Positions 48,500 through 58,661 are shown, counted from the first letter of the stretch. The stretch is 64,000 bases of DNA from Candidatus Zixiibacteriota bacterium (GCA_016933955.1 JAFGTT010000012.1:92326-156325), one strand, 5' to 3'. Translations and numbers: made by a program. The notes: generated by a model not told the origin, from the sequence alone.

Positions 48500-50707
48500 T
48501 TACTTCGTTTTTAACAATCGCAGGGAATTGGTGACCACGAAAAGCGATGAGAAGGCCATGGCCCCGGCCGCCACCACCGGTGATAGTCCCCATCCGAGAA
48601 TCGAATAGAACAATCCGGCCGCCAGCGGAATAGCCAGAACATTATAGAAAAAGGCCCAGAACAGGTTTTGCTTGATAGTCCTGAGAGTCATCCGGGATAT
48701 CTCGAGCGCTTCCACCAGCGAGAATAAATCATCGCGCACCAGAATAATATCGGCCGCCTCCAGCGCCACATCCGTTCCGGACCCGAGTGCCACCCCGATA
48801 TTGGCGGCGGCCAGCGCCGGAGCATCATTGATACCATCTCCGACCATTATCACCATTTTATCGGCCCGGCGGAAGGTTTCCACGAATAGAGCTTTCTGAT
48901 CCGGCTTAACCCCTGCCTCGAATTTTTCGATTCCCAGGTTTCCGGCTACCCCCTGGGCCGTCCGGTAATTATCCCCGGTCAGCATAACTACTTCGCGTCC
49001 GCTTTTTTTCAGGTGATCAACCACCTCGACCGCCTCTTCCTTAACCCGGTCACCGAGCGATAGAAAACCCAGCGGTAATCCATCTACCGCAATATAGACC
49101 ACCGTCCGACCCAGCGACATCTGCTCCTCGGCCGCCCCGACAAACATCTCGATATTAACATTCTCTTTTTCCATGGTGGCGGTATTGCCGGCCACAACCG
49201 TTTTGCCATCCACTTCGGCCCGGATTCCAAACCCGGGGAATTCATTCACATTGCGGGGCGGCATTAATTCCAGTTCTTTCCGCTTCGCCCTTTCCACGAT
49301 AGCTTGCGCCAAAGGATGATTCGAACCCGCTTCGGCCGATGCCGCCAGCAAAAGCAATTCATTGTCCTTGGTTTCATCCATGGCCGTGATCTGCATTACC
49401 TCGAAAACCCCCTCGGTCAAAGTCCCCGTTTTATCAAAAATTATATGATTGGCCAGAACACTGTTTTCCAGAATATCTCCACCCCGGATATATATCCCCC
49501 GGCGGGCCGCCCGCCCGGTTCCGGCCAGAATCGCGGTCGGGGTGGCCAATCCCAGAGCGCAGGGACAGGCAATAATCAATACCGCTATCGGGGCCTTAAT
49601 CAGCATCGGGCTGTTCGGATCGATAAAATACCACGCTACCAGCGTTATCAGGGCGATCACCAGGACCACCGGGACAAAAACACCCGCAACCCGGTCGGCC
49701 AGTCGCTGGACCGGGGCCTTGCGTCCCTGGGCCTCGGAGATCAGGCGGATTATTCCGGCCAGAAAAGTATCTTCACCGGTTCCCGTCACCCGGAATTTGA
49801 AACCAATGTTGCCGTTGACGGAACCGCCGATTACGCGGTCGCCGATTTTTTTATCCACCGGGACTGCCTCCCCGGTCAACATCGATTCATTGATCGACGG
49901 CATCCCCTCCATAATCTCCCCGTCGGCCGGTATCTTCTCCCCCGGCCTGACAACAATAATCATATTGCCGGTGATATCAGCCGTTCTGATACTGGTTTCG
50001 ATCCCGTCGATAACCGCCGTCGCCTTATCCGGCCGGAGACGGAGAAGCGACCCGATTGCATCGCAAGCCTTCCCGCGGGCCCGGCTCTCCAGATAGCGCC
50101 CGAACAGGATCAGGGTAATTATCATAGCGGCCGACTCGAAATAATAATGAACGACATGGGGACGCTGGAATATCAGGCTGTCAATAACGGTATAAGTGCT
50201 GTACAAAAAGGCCGCCAGCGAACCCAGCGCAATCAGGGAATTCATGTTGGCGTGATAATGACGGGTCTGATTCCAGGCATCGGCGAAAATACCCCGTCCC
50301 GCCTTAAACAGCACCGGTAGAGTCAGAATCAAAAGCACGATTCCGGAATATTTATGTGAAATAAGCGGTGACGACAAAATCATCCCGCTCATGCTGATCA
50401 GGATGACCGGGATGGTAAAAACAATCGCCAGCACCAGACTACGGCGATTGGCGGCGCTTTCATCATCAAGAGAGAGTTTCTCGGCGGTTGCTTTTTCGGA
50501 AGTATAGCCCAGCTCGGAAATCCGTTTATATATCGACTCCTCTTCCACCAGTTCCGGTTGAAAATCAATCGAGGCGGTTCCGATAGCAAAATTGACCGAG
50601 GCCCGCTCGATTCCATTGAGATCCGCCAGGCCCTTCTCTATCCCGGCGGCACATCCGGCACAATGCATCCCCCCGATTTTTAATTCAAGTTCTCTGGTTT
50701 TTCCCAT
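48500..50707 (-). CDS. copA: Copper-translocating P-type ATPase
   Basis: The 735-residue P1B-1 ATPase has one N-terminal heavy-metal domain ([16 protein letters not shown]), six to eight transmembrane helices with the CPC ion site ([13 protein letters not shown]), phosphorylation motif [11 protein letters not shown] locus SNHPLAQAI and the hinge [16 protein letters not shown]. It exports Cu(I) from the cytoplasm. Only one metal domain is present, fewer than some relatives. No copper chaperone or CueR-like regulator is next to it. Confidence 0.95.
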   Translation of the reverse strand: MGKTRELELKIGGMHCAGCAAGIEKGLADLNGIERASVNFAIGTASIDFQPELVEEESIYKRISELGYTSEKATAEKLSLDDESAANRRSLVLAIVFTIPVILISMSGMILSSPLISHKYSGIVLLILTLPVLFKAGRGIFADAWNQTRHYHANMNSLIALGSLAAFLYSTYTVIDSLIFQRPHVVHYYFESAAMIITLILFGRYLESRARGKACDAIGSLLRLRPDKATAVIDGIETSIRTADITGNMIIVVRPGEKIPADGEIMEGMPSINESMLTGEAVPVDKKIGDRVIGGSVNGNIGFKFRVTGTGEDTFLAGIIRLISEAQGRKAPVQRLADRVAGVFVPVVLVIALITLVAWYFIDPNSPMLIKAPIAVLIIACPCALGLATPTAILAGTGRAARRGIYIRGGDILENSVLANHIIFDKTGTLTEGVFEVMQITAMDETKDNELLLLAASAEAGSNHPLAQAIVERAKRKELELMPPRNVNEFPGFGIRAEVDGKTVVAGNTATMEKENVNIEMFVGAAEEQMSLGRTVVYIAVDGLPLGFLSLGDRVKEEAVEVVDHLKKSGREVVMLTGDNYRTAQGVAGNLGIEKFEAGVKPDQKALFVETFRRADKMVIMVGDGINDAPALAAANIGVALGSGTDVALEAADIILVRDDLFSLVEALEISRMTLRTIKQNLFWAFFYNVLAIPLAAGLFYSILGWGLSPVVAAGAMAFSSLFVVTNSLRLLKTK

Positions 50708-50818
50708 ATAGATAAAATTAGCAAAAGGTTTTCAAATAGACAAGGATTGATTACCGTTTGGAAGTATAAAAAATAAACGCAACAGGCGGACCGCAGAGAC
50801 AGGCGAAATCCGGATATT

Positions 50819-51457
50819 TTATTTAAAACCCATACTGATCAGAAGCTGCGGGCATTTCTTCATCAATTCTTTTTTAATCTTGGCCCGCGCCCGATGCAAA
50901 TACCAGCGAACCGTCGCTTCCGGCATATTCATTATGGTGGCGACATCATCGATATTACAGCCATCGACATCTCGAAGAACAAACGCTGATTTCTGCTTCT
51001 CGTTCAGAGAACCCGCCGCTTCATCGATATATTCGCGGAGACGGCTTTTCTGGTACCGCAGTTCCGGAGTGTCATTCTTTTCGTCGGCCTTTTCCTTGAC
51101 GTTCTCGATCGATTCATGTTGATGGCGATGGTGCTTGCGCATATAATCGATCGAAGCATTGACCGTTATCCGATACAGCCAGGTGTAAAACCGTTTATTC
51201 TCATCGTAGCGCCAGATATTCTGGTTGACCTTGACAAATACATTCTGCATGATATCGGCGGCCTCATCGTAATCACCGACCATCTTGTAGGCCAGCGAAG
51301 CCACCTGGTTTTTATATAAACGAACCAGCCGGGAAAAGGCCCTCCTCTCGCCGTTTCGAATACGCCTGACAATCTCACGGGTTTCCCGCTCCACCCGGTC
51401 ATCGACTTCATTACCGGGCTTTATATTTATTTTCGACCTGGTCATAACCGTGTTCAT
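50819..51457 (-). CDS. ECF-type RNA polymerase sigma factor
   Basis: The 212-residue protein has an N-terminal extension, sigma region 2 (RLYKNQVASLAYKMVGDYDEAADIM, FYTWLYRITVNASIDYMRK) and region 4 (LNEKQKSAFVLRDVDGCNIDDVATI, MPEATVRWYLHRARAKIKKELM). It directs RNA polymerase to a small regulon. No anti-sigma factor or zinc-binding partner is encoded next to it, so it is not controlled by the common membrane anti-sigma arrangement. GGAGAG precedes the ATG. Confidence 0.93.
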   Translation of the reverse strand: MNTVMTRSKINIKPGNEVDDRVERETREIVRRIRNGERRAFSRLVRLYKNQVASLAYKMVGDYDEAADIMQNVFVKVNQNIWRYDENKRFYTWLYRITVNASIDYMRKHHRHQHESIENVKEKADEKNDTPELRYQKSRLREYIDEAAGSLNEKQKSAFVLRDVDGCNIDDVATIMNMPEATVRWYLHRARAKIKKELMKKCPQLLISMGFK

Positions 51458-51458
51458 T

Positions 51459-51509
51459 TTACTCTCCCGAAGAACTCCAACTAAATGGATTATTTAAATC
51501 TATTTTCAT
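51459..51509 (-). other. Possible 16-residue leader peptide upstream of the sigma gene
   Basis: ATG to TAA encodes 16 residues rich in Asn, Phe and Ser ending just before the sigma gene (TAA then A then ATG). CAGGAG lies 11 bases before the ATG. Such a short frame can arise by chance. The rest of the 419-base gap to the M23 gene (51510-51876) holds a terminator at its far end but no other gene that I trust. Confidence 0.2.
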
Positions 51510-51846
51510 CTCAAACCAAACTCCTGCGATCTTGTTCCGACAAATCGCAAACTTTTACGAAAAAAATCCGTATCGCCTGTTCGTTATTTGGGACTTTTTA
51601 GGCTGAAACGCTTCAAACGATATTTTTTTTGAATCGAAATCATTTTCCTCACCTCACCCATCCGGTTAAATTTCGCCCTGCATTTATTTTATACATCCAA
51701 ATCCCGTCAATGTTTCCGATTCCTCCAACAGCCGCCGGGATATCAGGGATAATATCAATGCATCTCTCACCCTGAAAATGCTTCCAGCGACGGAAAACGC
51801 CCTCTTAACTTCGCCCCGAAAAATTTTAATTAACGTGATAAAAAAT

Positions 51847-51871
51847 GTGAAAAGGCGGCCCGATGCCGCCC
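51847..51871 (-). terminator. Intrinsic terminator after the M23 peptidase gene
   Basis: On the minus strand GGCGGC and GCCGCC form a 6-bp stem with a 5-base loop followed by TTTTC. Confidence 0.7.
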
Positions 51872-51876
51872 GTTAA

Positions 51877-52776
51877 CTAACTGTTCAGGATATATTCCAG
51901 AGGGTTAACCTTCTGGCCATTCTTGATAATTTCGTAATGGAGATGCGGCCCGGTCGAATAACCGGACGACCCCATCAGGCCAATCAGATCCCCCCGCCGG
52001 ACTTTCTGTCCCCGATTGACTTTAATCTGGCTTAAATGCCCATAACGGGTTTTATAACCATAACCGTGATTAATCTTTATCAGCTTGCCCAGATCACCGA
52101 CATTGCCGACAAATTCCACGACCCCGTCGGCCGTCGCAAAAATCGGTGTCCCCATCTTATTCGCGATATCCACGCCGCCATGGAATTGTTTGTAACCCGT
52201 AAAAGGATCAATCCTCATCCCGAAACCGCTGGTCCGATAACCGCGGGTCGGCAGAATCGATGGAGTATGATCGAGAATCGATCTTTTCTCGGCCAAAACA
52301 TCATAGGCCTCGTTATATTTTTCTTTCTCGAACCGGGCCAGCCTGAGCAATGCGTCGACCCGCCCCTCGGTAGAATAGGCCTGTTTAACCGGCTCGGACA
52401 GGCTCTCGAAAATCTTCCTTTCCGGACCGCCGACACCCAGCATCCGCTCATCGGAACTTATCTCGGGAAGATTGAAAATATTGCGAATAACAATTTCTTT
52501 TTCGACCAGGTCGTGGTATATCTCAGTGATTTCATTCAACTTGCCGCTGAGATCGGTATATTTGCCGGTCAGGATTGCGTTTTCCACCCGAAGCCGTTTG
52601 GCCTCGCCGGCCGCCACCTGTGATTTCACATAGGAAGTGGTCAAAAAGATATTGGCCACGAATACACCCGCTATGATTACACAGCAGAATAATATAAATC
52701 CGTAGGATATACTGAATTGCCGCATTTCCATGCGGCTTCCGGGAATCAATAAAAATCTTAGCTTTCTTCTCAACAT
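51877..52776 (-). CDS. Membrane-anchored M23 endopeptidase
   Basis: The 299-residue protein has a short cytoplasmic end, one transmembrane helix (about 24-44), a coiled-coil stalk (about 50-120) and a C-terminal LytM/M23 domain with zinc residues in HGGVDIAN (His and Asp), and the HLHYEI motif. It cuts peptidoglycan crosslinks in the periplasm, or activates amidases if inactive; here all metal ligands are kept, so an enzyme is more likely. Overall layout resembles MepM/NlpD-like coiled-coil M23 proteins. Confidence 0.93.
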   Translation of the reverse strand: MLRRKLRFLLIPGSRMEMRQFSISYGFILFCCVIIAGVFVANIFLTTSYVKSQVAAGEAKRLRVENAILTGKYTDLSGKLNEITEIYHDLVEKEIVIRNIFNLPEISSDERMLGVGGPERKIFESLSEPVKQAYSTEGRVDALLRLARFEKEKYNEAYDVLAEKRSILDHTPSILPTRGYRTSGFGMRIDPFTGYKQFHGGVDIANKMGTPIFATADGVVEFVGNVGDLGKLIKINHGYGYKTRYGHLSQIKVNRGQKVRRGDLIGLMGSSGYSTGPHLHYEIIKNGQKVNPLEYILNS

Positions 52777-52897
52777 GGCTGACTCAAATAAAATGTTTCC
52801 GGGTCAAATCAGTCCAGAAATTTGAGAGAAAATATGCCAAAGCCCCTTCAAAGTCAACAAAAAATAGATTCAAAACAAAATACCTTACACCCAAAAT

Positions 52898-53038
52898 CTA
52901 TTTGATTAACTGATATTCTTTCCTCAGTATTTTGTCGACAACCCTGATAAATTTCTCGCTGTTCAGGTTCTGCAGACTATACAGATGCCAGTAAATCTTG
53001 CGCGGCATCACATATATGTCTTTCTTCTTCTTGGCCAT
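52898..53038 (-). CDS. 46-residue basic protein of unknown function
   Basis: A short frame with a very good ribosome site (GGGAGG, 7 bases before ATG at 53038) encodes 46 residues: MAKKKKDIYVMPRKIYWHLY, then SLQNLNSEKFIRVVDKIL and a basic end. The pattern (Lys-rich start, amphipathic helix) looks like a nucleic-acid-binding peptide, but this is inference. No homologue could be checked. It is absent from simple ORF lists because it is below 60 residues. Confidence 0.6.
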   Translation of the reverse strand: MAKKKKDIYVMPRKIYWHLYSLQNLNSEKFIRVVDKILRKEYQLIK

Positions 53039-53427
53039 GTTGAAACCTCCCATCCCCGGATCGCGGTGACAGTGGCCAACCGGCCATACTTTATCTATCG
53101 ACCCTGACCCAGGCTATCTTAATCCCTTTTTTTACTGGCCAATCCTTCTGCATATTCCATGCCTTTAATAACCCCTGCCCCAAATTCCCACTTTTTTGGC
53201 TTATGTCATTATCCATTAACAACTTAAATGCACGGTTAAATGTCGAAAATTATACATATCTCCACATTTTTCAAAAAAAATATAGGAAAAAACCAATATC
53301 TCTTCCCAGCCGCCAATACCGGGATAAAATCGATCGCCTATGATATTTCGACCCGCCTTGACATATCGATTCATAACCAATAAATTGGCCCGAAAATAAA
53401 TACCATCACCTTAACCGGGATATTGTC
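53039..53427. other. Gene-free gap between the 46-residue gene and the SDR gene
   Basis: The 389 bases are AT-rich, with a perfect -10 (TATAAT on the minus strand, 53254-53249) that could serve the 46-residue gene by a leader of about 200 bases, and a plus-strand promoter for the SDR gene at 53358-53386. No other gene was seen. Confidence 0.6.
53358..53386 (+). promoter_or_regulatory. Probable promoter of the SDR gene
   Basis: TTGACA (53358-53363), 17-base spacer, TAAATT (53381-53386), 42 bases before the start. Confidence 0.55.
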
Positions 53428-54201
53428 ATGATTTCGATTAAAAACAAAATCGTTCTGATAACCGGAGCCTCGGCCGGTATCGGTCGCGCCTGCGCCGAAA
53501 CCTTCGCCCGCGAAGGAGCCCGCCTGATTCTCGCCGCCCGCCGGATCAAAAAACTGGAAACCCTGGCGTTATCTCTTAAAAAGAAATATCAGACCGCCTA
53601 CCATCTGCTTGAGCTTGATGTCCGCCATCAGCCCGATGTGACTCAGGCTATCGACAACCTTCCGGCCGCCTGGGAAAAAATCGATATCCTGATAAATAAT
53701 GCCGGCCTGAGTCGCGGGCTGGGAAAAATCCATGAAGCCGAGTTGATTGACTGGGAGGAAATGATCGACACCAACATTAAAGGCTTCCTCTATGTCAGCC
53801 GGGCGGTTATCCCCGGCATGGTCCAACGGAAAAAAGGCCAGGTGATAAATATCGGCTCGATTGCCGGGCATGAGGTTTACCCCGGCGGCAATGTTTACTG
53901 CGCCACCAAACACGCTGTCGATGCCCTGACCAGAGGGATGCAAATGGATTTAATCGACAGCCAGGTCCGGATCAGTTCCGTCGATCCGGGGATGGTCGAA
54001 ACCGAATTCAGCCTGGTTCGTTTCCGGGGGGATAAAGAACGGGCCAAAAAAGTCTATACCGGGCTGAAACACCTGACCGGCGCCGATGTAGCCGAGGCGG
54101 TTTTATTCTGTGCCACCCGCCCGCCGCATGTCAATATCAACCAGTTGCGAATCCTGCCGACCGACCAGGCCTCCGCCCTGATAACCAACCGGAAGGCGTA
54201 A
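53428..54201 (+). CDS. Short-chain dehydrogenase/reductase (YdfG-like)
   Basis: The 257-residue Rossmann enzyme has the cofactor motif TGASAGIGRACAETF, an Arg-Arg after strand 2 (AARRIKKLE) that favours NADPH, NNAGLSRG, the catalytic Ser in NIGSIAGH and Tyr-Lys in YCATKHAV. The closest common relatives are 3-hydroxy acid dehydrogenases (YdfG/3-HP reductases). Single gene with its own promoter. Confidence 0.9.
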   Translation: MISIKNKIVLITGASAGIGRACAETFAREGARLILAARRIKKLETLALSLKKKYQTAYHLLELDVRHQPDVTQAIDNLPAAWEKIDILINNAGLSRGLGKIHEAELIDWEEMIDTNIKGFLYVSRAVIPGMVQRKKGQVINIGSIAGHEVYPGGNVYCATKHAVDALTRGMQMDLIDSQVRISSVDPGMVETEFSLVRFRGDKERAKKVYTGLKHLTGADVAEAVLFCATRPPHVNINQLRILPTDQASALITNRKA

Positions 54202-54275
54202 AAAAGAAAGGACGGGGGTCCCGGACTCCCGCCCTGCTCCTGAGTTATTTTTGTGCGCGGCAAACGTCCTATTCT

Positions 54276-55613
54276 TTACCAGCAGATCGGCGGCGGACCA
54301 CTCTTGTACAAATAATAAATGAAATAGGTGACATCAAGAATGTTTAAGCCGTTATCATTATTGATATCACCGCAGATATAATCGGCATCGGCAGTGAAAC
54401 TCCAGACCGGGCTCCAGTCGCTCCATCCGCAGACATTGCTGACGGCGCAGACACGCCAGTAATACGTTGTCCCGGCTGTCAAACCGTGCACTGTTCGATC
54501 ATCCCAGGAAAGCTGACCATTAATAACAGGAACGGTAAAATCTGGCGCTTCGCTTACCTGTAACCAGTACGAGTAAGCCCCCCCGACACCCTGCCAGTCA
54601 AGCGTAATCGGCTGGTTGAGCGATGGTGATCCGTCGGCCGGTCCCACCAGCTCCGGAATCTCAGCAACCGGGCAGTGAGTCGTGAATGATCGCGTTTCAG
54701 ACCAGCCCGAAACGCCGTAATGAGCATATGTCTTAACCTTCCAGTAGTATGTTGTCCCCAGATCGGCTTCGGTCCAGATATATGATAGGCCGTAAACGAC
54801 ATAATTTTCCATAACCAACGGCGGATTGAAACCGGGGTCATCGTCAATTGAAATGGTGAAGTAATCGAAATCGACGGCACAATTCCATTCGAAATAAACC
54901 GGAATCGGTTCATCGACAGCGGCTTCGAGCGGCGCCGTCAAAGCTGGTGTGGCATCGACTGTTGTAAATGTCCAGGTGTCGGTCCAGGGCAACCTTTCCA
55001 TGTTTATCTGGGATTGTATCTTATAGTAATAGGTTTTATTGTAAGTCGGCCATTTTTCGGTTTCGAAGTAATCATTCCAGAGGAAGAATGTATCTTCAAT
55101 CACCCATTCATTAAAGTAATAAGGATATGTGAAGGTTGGTTCATCATCGATCGATATGAAAAAATATTCGGCCTCGACAGGTGTTGTCCATTCGATCATT
55201 ACCGGAACATCGACCCCGGTCTGCCCATTATTGGGGACCTGTAAAATCGGTCGCCTGTCGAAAATTGTAAATGACCAGGTTTCGCTCCAATCTGTAGTGG
55301 GCCCGGATAATAAAAAAGCCCTCACCCGCCAGTATAGAGTAAGATTATCCCAGTTACTGCATTGAAAATTCCATAGAGTATCGTTAAAACCATAGCTTAG
55401 TAAGAAAGGAGAACTGAAATCAGGAACGGTATCAATTTCAAGGGAATAATGATATGCATCCGGATTGGAAGACCAGATAAAATCAAAGGGGCATTCGAGA
55501 TCGGTAGTTCCGTTAGCCGGACTGATAAGCTCCGGCCCTGCCACCTGGGCCAATATGGCCGGACTTAAACCCAGGCATATTAAAATTGCGAGAGAAAAAA
55601 CAAAGGGTTTCAT
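54276..55613 (-). CDS. Secreted FN3-like repeat protein with single dockerin-like repeat
   Basis: The 445-residue protein has a signal peptide (about 1-23) and four FN3-like modules with repeated 'P..G..... P..F.W......Y.L.ID..PDF' and 'TYYWRV' phrases (for example VDVPVMIEWTTPVEAEYFFI and NQPITLDWQGVGGAYSYWL), then one dockerin-like repeat at the end (NILDVTYFIYYLYKSGPPP). It has no catalytic motif, so it is probably an extracellular adhesion, carbohydrate-binding or structural protein. Confidence 0.85.
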   Translation of the reverse strand: MKPFVFSLAILICLGLSPAILAQVAGPELISPANGTTDLECPFDFIWSSNPDAYHYSLEIDTVPDFSSPFLLSYGFNDTLWNFQCSNWDNLTLYWRVRAFLLSGPTTDWSETWSFTIFDRRPILQVPNNGQTGVDVPVMIEWTTPVEAEYFFISIDDEPTFTYPYYFNEWVIEDTFFLWNDYFETEKWPTYNKTYYYKIQSQINMERLPWTDTWTFTTVDATPALTAPLEAAVDEPIPVYFEWNCAVDFDYFTISIDDDPGFNPPLVMENYVVYGLSYIWTEADLGTTYYWKVKTYAHYGVSGWSETRSFTTHCPVAEIPELVGPADGSPSLNQPITLDWQGVGGAYSYWLQVSEAPDFTVPVINGQLSWDDRTVHGLTAGTTYYWRVCAVSNVCGWSDWSPVWSFTADADYICGDINNDNGLNILDVTYFIYYLYKSGPPPICW

Positions 55614-56403
55614 ATCGGTCCCTCCTGCTATATTTAATGAAATTAAGAGATAATCGATTTTTCAGAAAAGTGCCGCCGGAAAAAATGAAAATATGACCCG
55701 GCAAAAAAACGCTTTATAAATTCAATATAACAAAGATGACAGAGTGGTCAAGACAAAATTGGCCGGGTCTCAGTGGGTTGTACAGCCTGCCCATCGAATG
55801 ATTATAGCCTGCTTACTGCAATTGGCCGGGCACCTTACACCATGATGCGGGAAGCTCCCTTGCCTTATTGAATAATACCTACATTTCATACCTACCAGCG
55901 CATGACAAGAGACCCACCCAAAGATCGGACCACCCGGCCGGCCGACCAGTCTTCCACCCTTATCACTAACCGGAAGAGGCAGGGATATAAGCGGCTTTGT
56001 GGAGTATCGAAATAATTATGCACAGCAAGCTATAAGGCACCAATTCGTAACCTCTCTTCTATATATAATACCAAAGATGTAAATAATAAACCATAATAGC
56101 ATGCAGAACAGAGCCTTACGTCGTATTATGCATGCCTTTTATGCTCCAAAGTGAGAGGCAAAAAAATAAAAAGATGTCCTTTGCATAAATAATCATAGCT
56201 TTTTATTAAAGCCCGACGTATCTTATAATGTTACAATTAATTTGAGCTGGACCTTTATCGTAGTCTTGTCCTAATACACAACTCTCCGCTAAAGCTTAAT
56301 CTCGAATTGACCGCGCAATCATGCGCAATATTATTTTTATCTTGAAGAAACTGGCCCTTTCGATGCGCAGTTCACTTCGGGATAAGCAACTACGGAGTGT
56401 AGA
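55614..56403. other. Gene-free 790-base region
   Basis: AT-rich non-coding region between the FN3 protein and the RRM gene; no frame with a ribosome site or protein-like content was seen. It contains short AT tracts and a probable RRM promoter at its right end. Composition differs visibly from the flanking coding DNA, which might suggest transfer, but non-coding DNA here is AT-rich in general. Confidence 0.6.
56307..56334 (+). promoter_or_regulatory. Probable promoter of the RRM gene with a palindrome in the spacer
   Basis: TTGACC (56307-56312), 16-base spacer, TATTAT (56329-56334). The spacer contains the inverted repeat GCGCA-ATCA-TGCGC (56313-56326), which could be a repressor site. The mRNA leader would be about 60 bases before the CGGAG ribosome site. 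Confidence 0.45.
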
Positions 56404-56694
56404 ATGAATATCTACATAGGAAACCTGTCATTCAATACGACAGAAGATCAATTACGCCAGGCCTTCGAGGGTTTTGGTGAAGTTTCAAGTGTTAAAATTG
56501 TTGCGGACAAGTACAGCGGAGAGCCTAAAGGTTTTGCGTTTGTAGAAATGTCAACACAGGACGAGGCTGTTGCCGCTGTCAGCGGCCTCAATGGCCATGA
56601 ACTGAATGGCCGGGTGCTGAATGTCGACGAAGCGAAACCGCGCCCCCAAAGCGGTAACCGCACCGGCGGCAACGGCTATCGCAAATTGTACTAA
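56404..56694 (+). CDS. RRM-type RNA-binding protein
   Basis: The 96-residue protein is a single RNA recognition motif: RNP2 IYIGNL at residues 3-8 and RNP1 KGFAFVEM around 42-49, followed by a Gly/Asn-rich tail (NRTGGNGYRK). Such single-RRM proteins of bacteria are often cold-induced and bind AU-rich RNA. Its codon use is more AT-rich than neighbours. Confidence 0.92.
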   Translation: MNIYIGNLSFNTTEDQLRQAFEGFGEVSSVKIVADKYSGEPKGFAFVEMSTQDEAVAAVSGLNGHELNGRVLNVDEAKPRPQSGNRTGGNGYRKLY

Positions 56695-56741
56695 CAGCAA
56701 TAAAATGAAACCTGCGCCGACTCTGGCGTGGTATTGATTCT

Positions 56742-56780
56742 AAGGAGACTGGCCGACGGCTGGTCTCCTTTCTTATTTTC
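56742..56780 (+). terminator. Intrinsic terminator of the RRM gene
   Basis: Stem AAGGAGAC (56742-56749) with GTCTCCTT (56763-56770), extended by weaker inner pairs, then TTTCTTATTTTC. Confidence 0.8.
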
Positions 56781-56966
56781 TGTTGAGTATTCAACGTCTT
56801 TAAATATTGGTACAGATAATTAATCCTCCGGCATTCAAACTACATTATCACTATGCTCACCCGTTGGGCTGGCTATATTGCTCTTTAAATTAAGGACTTA
56901 GTCCCATATTTTTTATTTTCGGACGGGATTTGCTGTTGATTTGCAGAAATTCCCCGCACAATCCAC

Positions 56967-57001
56967 AAAAAAAACGGCTCCGTCTCAGGAGCCGTTTTTT
57001 T
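56967..57001. terminator. Bidirectional terminator at the end of glnA
   Basis: Perfect stem ACGGCTCC (56974-56981) and GGAGCCGT (56988-56995) flanked by a run of A and a run of T. It ends glnA on the minus strand and any plus-strand read-through. Between the two terminators (56781-56966) nothing else was seen. Confidence 0.9.
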
Positions 57002-57050
57002 CTATGTGAATGTATGTAAAGAGCTGACGCTTTCTGACTTCCACTCCGAC

Positions 57051-58469
57051 TTATTTATCGTAGTACATCATAAATTCCCACGGGTGCGGCCGGGTCCGAA
57101 TCGCTTCGACATCTTTCCGTTTCAGCCCGATCCAAGCCTCGATCAAATCTTTAGTAAACACCCCGCCCTCCAGCAAAAAGGCATAATCCTCTTCCAGCGC
57201 ATTGAGCGCCTTGGTCAGCGAGGTCGGCAGAAGCGGGATCCGGTCGCGCTCCGCCTCGGCCAAATCGGTCAAATTCCTGTCCACAGCCTGACCCGGATCA
57301 ATCTTGTTCTTGATCCCGTCCAGTCCCGCCATCAGCATCGCGGCATAAGCCAGATACGGGTTGCAGGTGGCGTCCGGAGGCCGGAATTCCATCCGATGAG
57401 TCGATGGTTTCCGCTGGTATCCCGGAATCCGGATACAGGCTGTCCGGTTGCCGACCGAGTATGTCCCCCAGACCGGCGCCTCGAATCCCGGCACCAGCCG
57501 TTTGTAGGAATTGGTCGAGGGATCGGTGAAAGCGAAGATCGCCGCGGCATGTTTCAACAGCCCGCCGATATAGTGCAACCCCGTCTTGGAAAACCGGGCC
57601 GGCCCTTTTGAATCATAGAAAATCGAACCGTCCTGGTCGGCAATATACTGATGCACATGCATCCCCGATCCCGGCTCGTTATAAAGCGGCTTGGGCATAA
57701 ATGTCGCCGATTTGCCCATCCGGAAAACATGGTTCTTGACGAAATACTTGATCATCATGGTCTGGTCGCCAATCCGGGTCATCTCGTCCAGAGCGATTTC
57801 GATTTCATGCTGACCGGCCCCGCCGACTTCATGATGATGATATTTCAGACCGATCCCGACTCCCTTCAGAAGAGTCGTGATCTGGGAGCGCAAATTGAAG
57901 GTCCGATCCAGGGGCGGTGCCGCATGATATCCCCCCTTGTACTGTACCTTATAACCCAGATTTTTCTCGCCCTCGCGCCCGGTGTTCCACTCGGCCTCTT
58001 CGGAATCGATATAGTAGTACCCCTCGTCCGGCCCCTGGTTGAATTTGACATAATCGAACAGGTAAAACTCGAATTCGGGACCGAGAATCGCCCTGGTCCC
58101 CGGAAGAACCGTCTTGAGATATTTATCGGCGAACTGCAGTACCCGCCGGGGATTACGCGAGTAGGGCACAATCTCGCCATCGACCGCCATAATATCGCAT
58201 ATAAATGAAAGAGTCGGGATATCGAAAAAAGGATCAATAAAATTTGCCTGCGGATCCGGCAGGGCGATCATATCGCCGTTTTCGATTTTGGCGAACCCGG
58301 GAAGCGAGGAGCCATCCACCCCTACCCCGTCCCTGAATAAGTCTTCATTGAGACTTTCGATGGGGATGGTAATATGATGCCAGGCCCCGATCAGGTCACT
58401 GAATTTCAAATCGATATACTCGACTTTCCGCTCCTTCGCCATTTTTTGCAGGCTCGCCAGATCCGCCAT
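57051..58469 (-). CDS. glnA: Glutamine synthetase, type I
   Basis: The 472-residue GSI enzyme makes glutamine from glutamate, ammonia and ATP. It has the N-terminal beta-grasp (VEYIDLKFSDLIGAWHHITI), the DGSSLPGFAKIENGDM segment, GPEFEFYLFDYVKF, the catalytic MPKPLYNEPGSGMHVHQYI and NPYLAYAAMLMAGLDGI. Length matches the GSI-beta subtype, and adenylylation control is uncertain. Divergent from the MBL gene with 192 bases between. Confidence 0.97.
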   Translation of the reverse strand: MADLASLQKMAKERKVEYIDLKFSDLIGAWHHITIPIESLNEDLFRDGVGVDGSSLPGFAKIENGDMIALPDPQANFIDPFFDIPTLSFICDIMAVDGEIVPYSRNPRRVLQFADKYLKTVLPGTRAILGPEFEFYLFDYVKFNQGPDEGYYYIDSEEAEWNTGREGEKNLGYKVQYKGGYHAAPPLDRTFNLRSQITTLLKGVGIGLKYHHHEVGGAGQHEIEIALDEMTRIGDQTMMIKYFVKNHVFRMGKSATFMPKPLYNEPGSGMHVHQYIADQDGSIFYDSKGPARFSKTGLHYIGGLLKHAAAIFAFTDPSTNSYKRLVPGFEAPVWGTYSVGNRTACIRIPGYQRKPSTHRMEFRPPDATCNPYLAYAAMLMAGLDGIKNKIDPGQAVDRNLTDLAEAERDRIPLLPTSLTKALNALEEDYAFLLEGGVFTKDLIEAWIGLKRKDVEAIRTRPHPWEFMMYYDK

Positions 58470-58661
58470 TCATCTCTCCCGTGACTAGTGAATATTTTCA
58501 CATAATGTAATAAATATCCCGAAAAAGGCAACCGCTTTTCATAGACTATTTACTGGTTTTTTATACATTTTCAGCCAATATTAGGCTTATAAATTTCTGG
58601 GGAATATTTTAAACCCCGACTGAATTTTTACGTCTAAATGTTAAACAGGGATTAACCTGCC

